DNA of 7,675 nt. Origin: an uncultured Phycisphaerales bacterium (lineage in GTDB: Bacteria > Planctomycetota > Phycisphaerae > Sedimentisphaerales > Anaerobacaceae). Under the pieces are notes generated by a model. The model worked only from the letters and a program-made list of their open reading frames with translations. It ran no database searches and was not told where the DNA came from. A program made the position numbers and the translations under genes. Every line of letters begins with the position of its first letter. Position 1 is the stretch's first letter. Positions 1-4,673 of the stretch are shown piece by piece. The DNA lies in the NCBI GenBank assembly GCA_937927975.1, contig CALEZT010000147.1:1-7675 (forward strand). Direction: 5' to 3'.

Positions 1-522
1 CCTGCTCTGGTATCGCCGTCTCCATCGCCTGAGCCTTTTGAGATAGTTACTAAGACCGGCATTTCACGGAATCTGCCACTTTGGGCTGAGACAATCGCGG
101 CGTTGAAGGAGGTTCCGAAATCAGGCGATCTTGTATTCTACACATCAAAGGGGAACCCGTGGGTGAGGACAATAGCGGGGACTGACGAGCATGGAAATGT
201 CACGTACTCAAATGACAATGCCATAAGCAAGGCCTTCTCAAAGCTCATGAGAAACGTAGGTATGGAGATGCCAAGAGGCGTCGGCTTCTATACTCTTCGG
301 AGAACTGCAGCAACACTAGCCGCAAGATCCGGCGATCCATTTGCCGTTCAGAGACTGCTTGGCCATGCCGATCTCAGAATGGCTACAACCTATGTGCAGG
401 ATGTCTCGGAGCAAACGGACCGAGTCGTGAACAATGTCCGAAAGCTCATAGTCCCAAGTGATTCCTCACCTTCGGGAACCGGCGGACAGGCGGGCGAACA
501 GGTGGGTTCGACAGAGGTTTGA
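1..522 (+). CDS. Tyrosine recombinase / site-specific integrase, C-terminal part (5' end outside window)
   Basis: The frame is open from base 1 to the TGA at 520-522 (173 codons), so this is the catalytic C-terminal portion of a longer gene; the TTG at 103 is internal and not a credible start. Visible features: a segment reading KTGISRNLPLW near residues 18-28, resembling the early catalytic-domain region of planctomycete integrases; box II as FYTLRRT with the catalytic Arg at bases 298-300 and Tyr in place of the usual first His; LLGHADLRMATTYVQ with the conserved His, and the Tyr nucleophile codon at 391-393. Family knowledge: these enzymes cut and rejoin DNA through a 3'-phosphotyrosine link to integrate or excise mobile elements. 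The tail after about residue 150 is low-complexity (Pro, Ser, Gly) and overlaps the convergent HTH gene. No att site or tRNA is visible, so the element it serves cannot be named. Confidence 0.9.
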   Translation, partial: PALVSPSPSPEPFEIVTKTGISRNLPLWAETIAALKEVPKSGDLVFYTSKGNPWVRTIAGTDEHGNVTYSNDNAISKAFSKLMRNVGMEMPRGVGFYTLRRTAATLAARSGDPFAVQRLLGHADLRMATTYVQDVSEQTDRVVNNVRKLIVPSDSSPSGTGGQAGEQVGSTEV

Positions 523-847
523 CTCTCTTGGCCCCAAGATACTGATTGAGGGCCGACCGCTTTATACGAAAGTGTCCTTTCTGGGGCATCTTGCCCTCGT
601 CGCCGACCACGAGGTCAACGGCCTCCAGGTCGCCGTTGCGGATCAGTCGGTAGACGATTGACTTTGAGATCTTGAGCTCCCCAGCGACATCTTCGACAGT
701 GAGCCAATCGGACCGTTGGGAATCGCAGACGGCCTCCAGCATTTCGAAGAACCGTCCCAGATTGACAAGAAGCTCTCTGCACACCGAGCATCCACCGATG
801 TCGGCCGGGTTCAGGTCGTTCTCGTTGTCTTGGGGTCGCGGTTTCAA
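446..847 (-). CDS. Excisionase-like helix-turn-helix DNA-binding protein
   Basis: A 133-residue frame. Residues about 48-104 (WLTVEDVAGELKISKSIVYR and onward to HFRIKRSALNQYLG) match the MerR-like HTH_17/excisionase fold: DWLTVEDVAGEL helix, turn, recognition helix SKSIVYRLIRNG, then a wing ending in RIKRSALNQYL. Family knowledge: such proteins bind DNA and steer integrase reactions or repress promoters. The N-terminal 45 residues carry a CSVC pair and have no recognised fold. The start is uncertain: the TTG at 847 is the first in-frame initiator after a stop, no strong ribosome binding site precedes it, and GTG (codon 22) or ATG (codon 36) are alternatives. The Arg/Pro-rich C-terminus (VRPPVRRFPKV) is encoded in the 77 bp shared with the convergent integrase and may be a non-conserved extension. 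Proximity to an integrase supports a Xis-like role, but the opposite strand is unusual for that pairing. Confidence 0.78.
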   Translation of the reverse strand: MKPRPQDNENDLNPADIGGCSVCRELLVNLGRFFEMLEAVCDSQRSDWLTVEDVAGELKISKSIVYRLIRNGDLEAVDLVVGDEGKMPQKGHFRIKRSALNQYLGAKRVKPLSNPPVRPPVRRFPKVRNHLGL

Positions 848-993
848 CGTTGTTGGGCTTCATTCAATTATCAATTGGCCATGTCTTCTTATGTGGACCC
901 TTTTGCTTCTGCCAACAGTCAATTATCTCATAGCCCTTGCCACGGCAGCGGACACACTGCTGTTACACCGCTGATTTTCGGGTGACCGGCCCA

Positions 994-1107
994 CTATCCT
1001 GGCGACACGAGAAAGTGCTCGTCCCACACGGAGCGGGTTCTTACGGGAGCCATGTACCGGATCGCTTTGATGAAACCGTCCATTTTGTCGAAAGGGCCGT
1101 CGGTCAT
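994..1107 (-). CDS. Possible 37-residue small protein, unknown function
   Basis: ATG at 1107-1105 is preceded by GGAG with a 6-nt spacer, a well-placed Shine-Dalgarno site. The peptide begins MTDGPFDKMDGFIKAIRYM and ends EHFLVSPG before TAG at 996-994. Its composition is balanced, with aromatic and charged residues in a soluble-protein pattern, unlike the Arg/Ser/Pro-rich shadow frames around it. No domain, signal peptide or membrane segment is recognisable. It may be a true small gene, or the N-terminal stub of a decayed longer gene, since a zinc-finger-like stretch follows in another frame about 45 nt downstream. Function unknown. Confidence 0.3.
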   Translation of the reverse strand: MTDGPFDKMDGFIKAIRYMAPVRTRSVWDEHFLVSPG

Positions 1108-1473
1108 AACGTGCTCCAATCGTGGTCATGCGTTGGATGCGTTTGTAAACAGTGGCTATGACGAAGGGATGTCTCCGCGGTGATCTTTCGATGACATATC
1201 AAAATTCTTTCAGGATCACAAGGTGTAATTGTAGGCTGGACTCAGCGTGTATGCGTTGTGGTACCTGCCGGCAGTTCATCAGAAGGGTGCCGGGGGTGCC
1301 GAGCGGCGAGGGGGATATTCAGGATGTGCATACGTGGGCGGAGGAGGTCGGTGACGACCCGCGGCGGCGACGAGAAGAGACAGGTTTCGCAGCCGCTCCG
1401 GGCGTCGGTTTCCCTGCGGAACGCCTGGTTGCTGCCAGGGGTATTGGAATCATGGTAGACTATTTTTGAAAGT

Positions 1474-1498
1474 GGGGGAGGGAGAGCAGGGGGGCGGG
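1474..1498 (+). other. Potential G-quadruplex tract
   Basis: Four runs of at least three G on the plus strand (G5, G3, G6, G3) separated by 1, 6 and 1 nt fit the simple intramolecular G-quadruplex rule. It lies about 165 bp upstream of the ECF start codon, where it might be in a leader or promoter region. Whether it folds or matters is unknown. Confidence 0.35.
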
Positions 1499-1631
1499 CC
1501 ACTATTGCTGCTCGGCGGGGCAGGGCGAGAGGCCCAGACGCCGGCGTGATGGAGGGCCAGACAGACCCATCCCGAGTGCTGTGGTAGGAGCAAATCACTT
1601 GCATTCTCTCCGCTTCGCGCCCAAAATAAGG

Positions 1632-1649
1632 GTGTCTGGGATCTGACAC
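1632..1649. repeat. Short inverted repeat GTGTC-N8-GACAC in the ECF leader
   Basis: GTGTCTGGGATCTGACAC has perfect 5-bp arms and ends 14 nt before the ECF start codon. Its right part, GGATCTGACAC, recurs upstream of the sulfatase operon (7660-7670, minus strand). It could be an operator, an RNA hairpin near the ribosome binding site, or a relic of a REP-like palindrome; the sequence alone does not decide. Confidence 0.3.
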
Positions 1650-1663
1650 GGTGGGGAGTCGGC

Positions 1664-2239
1664 ATGAGTGATGTGACACGCATCTTGAATGCCATCGAAC
1701 GGGGGGACGCCAAGGCTACAGACGAACTCCTGCCGCTGGTCTATGAAGAACTCCGGCTCTTGGCGGCACAGAGGCTGTCGCACGAACCACCTGGACAGAC
1801 CCTCCAAGCGACCGCGTTGGTCCACGAAGCTTATCTCCGCCTGGTAGGAGATGAGCCGCAGAGTTGGGAGAACCATGGACATTTCTTTGCCGCCGCCGCG
1901 GAGGCGATGCGCCGGCTTCTGGTCGAGAACGCACGCCACAAGCAGACGCTCAAGCACGGCGGCCGCCTCCAGCCGGTGGATTTGGTCGAATCCCTCGCGG
2001 TGGACGACGCGTCGCCGCCCGAAGAGATGCTGGCGCTGGATGAGGCCCTGGCCAAACTCGCCCAGCAAGACCCGACCAAGGCCGAACTGGTCAAACTTCG
2101 CTATTTCGCCGGCCTGACAATCGAGCAGGCGGCGAAGGCCCTGGACATCTCCCACGCCACCGCCGAACGGTACTGGGACTACGCCCGCTCGTGGCTACGC
2201 GTGGAACTCGGACAAATCGACACAATCGGCGACCGCTGA
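1664..2239 (+). CDS. ECF-subfamily RNA polymerase sigma factor (kinase-associated planctomycete type)
   Basis: 191 residues, a normal length for this group. The ATG at 1664 follows GGGGAG with a 6-nt spacer, fixing the start. Sigma region 2 spans about residues 7-95 (ERGDAKATDELLPLVYEELR, then LVHEAYLRLV and HFFAAAAEAMRRLLVENAR, hallmarks of the Sig-70_X6/TIGR02999-like group); an acidic linker (about 100-122) leads into region 4 (about 122-182) with the HTH LTIEQAAKALDISHATAERY. Family knowledge: these factors redirect RNA polymerase to a small regulon and are commonly followed by a transmembrane serine/threonine kinase gene rather than an anti-sigma factor. Here only the apparent first codons of a downstream gene remain before mobile-element sequence begins, so the factor may be an orphan. 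Reading frame and motifs are intact. Confidence 0.93.
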   Translation: MSDVTRILNAIERGDAKATDELLPLVYEELRLLAAQRLSHEPPGQTLQATALVHEAYLRLVGDEPQSWENHGHFFAAAAEAMRRLLVENARHKQTLKHGGRLQPVDLVESLAVDDASPPEEMLALDEALAKLAQQDPTKAELVKLRYFAGLTIEQAAKALDISHATAERYWDYARSWLRVELGQIDTIGDR

Positions 2240-2298
2240 GCCGAAGTTTCTTCATTTTTCGTGAGGGACTGGGCCACGCCTTCTCGCATTGAATAGTG

Positions 2299-2326
2299 AA
2301 AGGAGCCGTCGTGTCCACTGAACCCC
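2299..2326 (+). pseudogene. 5' remnant of the gene downstream of the ECF factor (possible Ser/Thr kinase start)
   Basis: AAAGGAG at 2299-2305, a 5-nt spacer and GTG at 2311 form a near-ideal translation start 71 bp after the ECF stop. The first codons read VSTEP; from about 2327 the opposite strand encodes IS66 transposase, so the original coding sequence appears replaced. The frame stays open to a stop at 2718, running antisense through IS66 sequence, intron domains VI and V and the end of the RT gene, which gives a meaningless chimera. The kinase assignment rests only on the usual gene order next to this ECF type, so it is inference. Confidence 0.4.
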
Positions 2327-2395
2327 GGACAGCGTCGAGCGGGCGATGTGCACGCCATGGCGTTGGAAGATCGCTTCCTGTCGGTGCAGTGGTTG
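2327..2395 (-). pseudogene. IS66 transposase fragment, exon 3' of the group II intron
   Basis: The minus strand from 2395 reads PLHRQEAIFQRHGVHIARST, a highly characteristic stretch of IS66-family TnpC that follows ..KYxDH. In a whole gene it would lead to the DDE catalytic core; here the similarity stops after about 23 codons, where the sequence becomes the ECF downstream region. It is the direct continuation of the fragment at 4267-4400, split by the intron. Confidence 0.82.
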
Positions 2396-2468
2396 GTGAG
2401 TGGCGCGGGGGAATCTCGCCCCCGCGCTCTCCCAGAACCGGACGTGAGCCTCTCGACTCATCCGGCTC
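2396..2468 (-). ncRNA. Group II intron domains V and VI
   Basis: Domain V is the 34 nt at 2468-2435: GAGCCGGA pairs with TCCGGTTC (8 bp), a 2-nt CG bulge, then TGAGTC with GGCTCA (6 bp) capped by a GAGA tetraloop. The catalytic AGC triad is at its 5' side. Domain VI follows with the 9-bp stem GCGCGGGGG/CCCCCGCGC, a 7-nt loop, then GAG/CTC pairing that leaves an unpaired A, the likely branch point, six or seven nt from the 3' end. This catalytic core begins just after the RT stop codon. Confidence 0.92.
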
Positions 2469-2475
2469 CTATCAT

Positions 2476-3723
2476 TCAGCCATGCACGAGTGGAGCGGCC
2501 AACTGCCAATGAGCGAACAACTCGGGCTGTCGGCGGGCAACCGCCTCGACCCACTGGGTTGCTCTTCGACGATGACCTCTCAGTCTCTTGTATTTCCTGG
2601 TAGCCCAGCGCATCAAGGCCTGGTTCAGCGGACGAAAGACGCCATAGAGCGCCGATCGACGAAAGCGGCCATAGTAGTTGACCCATCCCCGAACCTGGGG
2701 GCCGAACATGCGAGCTAAGTCTTCCAACGACTTGTCACTGCGGCGTTGCAGTCCCCATTGCCTCATGGTGTGACGGATCTCTTTGGTCGCTTTGCGACTG
2801 ATGGCAGGGCTGAAACTGACGAAGTATTCTCCGCGACGGTTCTTCGCCTTGCGAGGCCGAAAGGTAAAGCCCAGGAAGTCAAACTGCTCGATCGGATAGC
2901 GGCCCTTGCGGTTGCTGTCCTGGCAGTAGACGATCTTCGTTTTCTCCGGGTGCAGTTGTAGGTTGCATCGCCCGAATCGTTCGTCAATCGCTTGTCGCAT
3001 CTCCTGAGCCTGCGTTTCGGTGGAGCAGTGCACAATGATGTCATCCGCATAACGTTCGAAGGGGATCGGCGGATGATTCCGACGCATCCATTCATCGAAG
3101 GCATAATGCAGAAACAGGTTCGCAAGCAAGGGGCTAACGACGCCCCCTTGCGGTGTCCCTTTCTCCCGACTCTCCAGGGTCCCATCCTCCAATTGTGCAG
3201 GGGCCTTCAGCCACCGTTCAATGTAGAGAAGAACCCACGGGCAGTCGATGTGCGTACGCACCGCTCGTAACATCAGTTCGTGGTCGATGTTGTCGAAGAA
3301 TCCGCGGACATCCAAATCCAGAACCCAAGCATGGCTCCAACACCGCCGCCGGGCTTGCTCTACGGCATGATGGGCAGACTTGCCCGGTCGATAGCCATAG
3401 GAGTCCGGATGGAAGTGCGGTTCCACCAGGGGTTCCAGGACCATCTTGACAACCATCTGGGCCACACGGTCTCCGACGGTGGGAATGCCTAACCTTCGTT
3501 GCCCGCCTCCGAACTTATCGATCATGACCGTCCGTACCGGCGGAGGAAAGTAGCTTCCCGACGACATGCGATTCCAGATCTTGTAGAGGTTGTTCTTGAG
3601 ACCTCCCTCAAAGTCCTGGATCGACTCTTCGTCCACTCCGGCAGTCCCTTGGTTGGCCCGGACACGCTTCCAGGCTTCCCAGACGAGTTCCCGGGAAATA
3701 CTGTACGGCTTTGCGTTGCTCAT
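2476..3723 (-). CDS. ltrA: Group II intron reverse transcriptase/maturase (endonuclease-less LtrA type)
   Basis: 415 residues from ATG 3723, which follows GGGAGG with a 5-nt spacer; an in-frame upstream extension to 3771 lacks this support. The protein splices its host intron RNA as a maturase and reverse-transcribes it during retrohoming. RT motifs in order: NQGTAGVD (24-31), RRLGIPTVGDRVAQ (76-89), SYGYRPGKSAHHA (108-120), LDVRGFFDNIDHE (137-149, catalytic Asp138), KGTPQGGVVSPLLAN (188-202), RYADDIIVHC (224-233, Asp227/228), LHPEKTK (257-263), FDFLGFTF (281-288). The maturase X domain lies at about 300-400 (RGWVNYYGRF). It ends near residue 415 without an HNH endonuclease, about 180 residues shorter than LtrA of Lactococcus. 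No internal stop or missing catalytic residue. Confidence 0.95.
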   Translation of the reverse strand: MSNAKPYSISRELVWEAWKRVRANQGTAGVDEESIQDFEGGLKNNLYKIWNRMSSGSYFPPPVRTVMIDKFGGGQRRLGIPTVGDRVAQMVVKMVLEPLVEPHFHPDSYGYRPGKSAHHAVEQARRRCWSHAWVLDLDVRGFFDNIDHELMLRAVRTHIDCPWVLLYIERWLKAPAQLEDGTLESREKGTPQGGVVSPLLANLFLHYAFDEWMRRNHPPIPFERYADDIIVHCSTETQAQEMRQAIDERFGRCNLQLHPEKTKIVYCQDSNRKGRYPIEQFDFLGFTFRPRKAKNRRGEYFVSFSPAISRKATKEIRHTMRQWGLQRRSDKSLEDLARMFGPQVRGWVNYYGRFRRSALYGVFRPLNQALMRWATRKYKRLRGHRRRATQWVEAVARRQPELFAHWQLAAPLVHG

Positions 3724-4266
3724 AGAATCCTCCCTTTGCAGGTTGTCCTTTGGGCTAACGCCGAATGACACACCCCCTTGGCTCCATCCCCGTTACGGGA
3801 CTTCACAGCTACTACGGGGTGTTCCGCCCCTGTGCCCCGCATCGGTACTCTGGCTCTTGCGGGTCCGCCGCTTGAGCGTCTCCCTTAGCATCGGGACGAC
3901 AGGTTCCCACGTTCCGTGAAAGAGCCTGAACTCGGTTCACGCCGCCTTCATGCCGGATGCCACCTGGGCCGTCAACAGGCTCCGCCCAGACTGATCCCGG
4001 TTTAACCATCACCCGCCGGTTTTGACATCGGTGAGATACTTTACGACACGTCATCAGCGGTTCGCTTTCGCTCGTCTTCCGAATTCCTACCTGGCATGTC
4101 TCGGCATGCCTTTTCCTTAACGCTCACCACCCTGGCTCTTGACCAGAGCAGCTTAAGGTGGTTTGAAGCCTGCTCCTGTAAACCGGCTTCGAGGGACCTC
4201 CCCTCATCTCCTTCACAGTTCCTTGCGTTGTCAGCACCTCCTTTCTTGTGCAAGTTCGTGGCACAC
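3724..4266 (-). ncRNA. Group II intron domains I-III (5' ribozyme scaffold)
   Basis: The RNA from GTGTG at 4266 to the RT start holds no ORF. It contains stretches characteristic of bacterial group II introns: AACTTGCACAAG near the 5' end, a long domain I hairpin bounded by CCTTAA/TTAAGG whose distal loop carries EBS1, the segment GAATTCGGAAGACGAGCGAA, GGAACGTGGGAACCTG, and AAGTCCCGTAACGGGGATGGA close to the ORF (domain III/IV region). Exact domain limits would need a covariance model. Confidence 0.75.
4126..4131 (-). other. EBS1 of the group II intron
   Basis: GGTGGT on the minus strand is the exact complement of ACCACC, the six bases of the 5' exon immediately before the intron (4272-4267, IBS1). 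It sits in the loop region of the domain I hairpin closed by CCTTAA/TTAAGG, where EBS1 is expected. The pairing supports GTGTG at 4266 as the 5' splice site. Confidence 0.75.
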
Positions 4267-4400
4267 GGTGGTCGCAGTACTTGCTGGTCAACACGTGGGC
4301 GAGCAACCCTTCTCCCGGCCGGCCCTGCTCGATGGGACGGGCCGGCAGATCCGCGATGACCACGCCTTCCTGGCAGCTCTTGCAGAAGATGCGTGACTGA
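4267..4400 (-). pseudogene. IS66 transposase (TnpC) fragment, exon 5' of the group II intron
   Basis: The minus strand reads IFCKSCQEGVVIADLPARPI, then EQGRPGEGLLAHVLTSKYCDH, ending at the intron. This is the zinc-binding and following region of IS66 TnpC (C-x-x-C, then GxGLLAxVLxSKYxDH). In intact proteins about 150-200 residues precede it; here they are missing, and the upstream sequence runs into an IS66 C-terminal fragment instead. The limit at about 4400 is approximate. It is non-functional: no N-terminus, no DDE core. Confidence 0.85.
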
Positions 4401-4456
4401 TCGAACGTAAGACGAGGATGATGGAGGGATCGGGAGAGGCTGCTTACGCGGTTCGA
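4401..4456. repeat. Imperfect inverted repeat at the IS66/IS66 junction
   Basis: TCGAACGTAAG (4401-4411) is mirrored by CTTACGCGGTTCGA (4443-4456), identical except for a GCG insertion in the right arm. GTAAG is how IS66-family terminal inverted repeats usually begin (family knowledge), so one or both may be IS66 ends trapped between the two transposase fragments. The sequences interior to the two GTAAG motifs do not resemble each other, so they are not a matched pair of ends. Confidence 0.4.
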
Positions 4457-4479
4457 TTCTTGGTCTGGGGGGAAGCGCG

Positions 4480-4653
4480 GCAGAGAGATCTTGGGCAAGA
4501 ACCGCTCCTTCCACTGGGGGGGGGCGTCAGCTCATCGATCCGGCTGGCCGGATGGGTGTTGATTCGCTCCAGGACGTCACGCAGGTACAGGAAGGGATCG
4601 ATTCCGCAGAGCTTGCAACTGGCAATCAGACTATAGAGGATCGCGGCCCGCCG
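4480..4653 (-). pseudogene. IS66 transposase C-terminal fragment (IS66_C domain), frameshifted
   Basis: From about 4653 the minus strand reads RRAAILYSLIASCKLCGIDP, then FLYLRDVLERINTHPASRIDELTP, the diagnostic C-terminal end of IS66 TnpC. At a run of nine C (4524-4516) the frame is lost; shifting one base restores the plausible end QWKERF and then an open frame into the second fragment. The N-terminal and catalytic parts are absent. The similarity begins about 20 bp after the sulfatase stop codon, so the mobile-element block abuts the operon without damaging it. The lower limit is approximate. Confidence 0.83.
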
Positions 4654-4673
4654 GGGGCTGAAAGACGGGCGGA

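Larger units (their letters stand above)
848..1663. other. Gene-poor interval between the HTH gene and the ECF sigma gene
   Basis: About 815 bp without a gene that I can support with confidence. Several overlapping frames are open on both strands but their translations look like random GC-rich frames (Arg/Ser/Pro-rich, no domain). Things visible inside, listed separately: a 37-codon minus-strand ORF with a good Shine-Dalgarno site (994-1107), a four-run G-rich tract (1474-1498) and a short inverted repeat (1632-1649). A minus-strand stretch at about 864-949 reads CVRCRGKGYEIIDC, zinc-finger-like, but has a stop just upstream and no start codon. No tRNA, terminator with a T-run, or CRISPR-like repeat was seen. 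Confidence 0.6.
2396..4266 (-). mobile_element. Group II intron with RT/maturase ORF, inserted in an IS66 transposase gene
   Basis: The 5' end on the minus strand is GTGTGCC, matching the GUGYG consensus; the 3' end is CACTCAC at 2396 (or one base further, 2395), next to the domain VI stem. Length is about 1.87 kb. Domains I-III lie upstream of the RT gene, the ORF occupies domain IV, and domains V-VI follow its stop. IS66 coding sequence on both sides joins across the element (..TSKYCDH + QPLHRQEA..), which independently fixes both ends to within about a base. EBS1/IBS1 pair perfectly over 6 nt. Every part expected of a working ribozyme-RT element is present, so it may be active; lacking an endonuclease it would be expected to use replication forks for priming (family knowledge). 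No second copy lies in this window. Confidence 0.9.

Noticed and set aside
1..522. Search for an att site, tRNA or CRISPR array next to the integrase
   Set aside because: No tRNA-like fold, regular repeat-spacer pattern or obvious direct repeat was found; the upstream part of the element is outside the window.
864..949. CVRCRGKGYEIIDC stretch as a stand-alone zinc-finger gene
   Set aside because: A stop lies two codons upstream of the first Cys and there is no in-frame start codon, so it cannot be expressed as it stands.
1242..1679. Minus-strand open frame of 145 codons before the ECF gene
   Set aside because: Pro/Arg/Ser-rich composition, no motif, and its start overlaps the sigma factor start; treated as chance in GC-rich DNA.
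2252..2686. Minus-strand frame of 144 codons through domain V and the IS66 exon
   Set aside because: It reads across the ribozyme core (MSREAHVRFWES is translated domain V) and only its last third is real IS66 sequence; not a gene.
4401..4456. Inverted repeat considered as a rho-independent terminator for the sulfatase operon
   Set aside because: The arms are separated by about 31 nt, one arm has an insertion, and no T-run follows; it also lies about 220 bp beyond the operon, inside IS66 debris.
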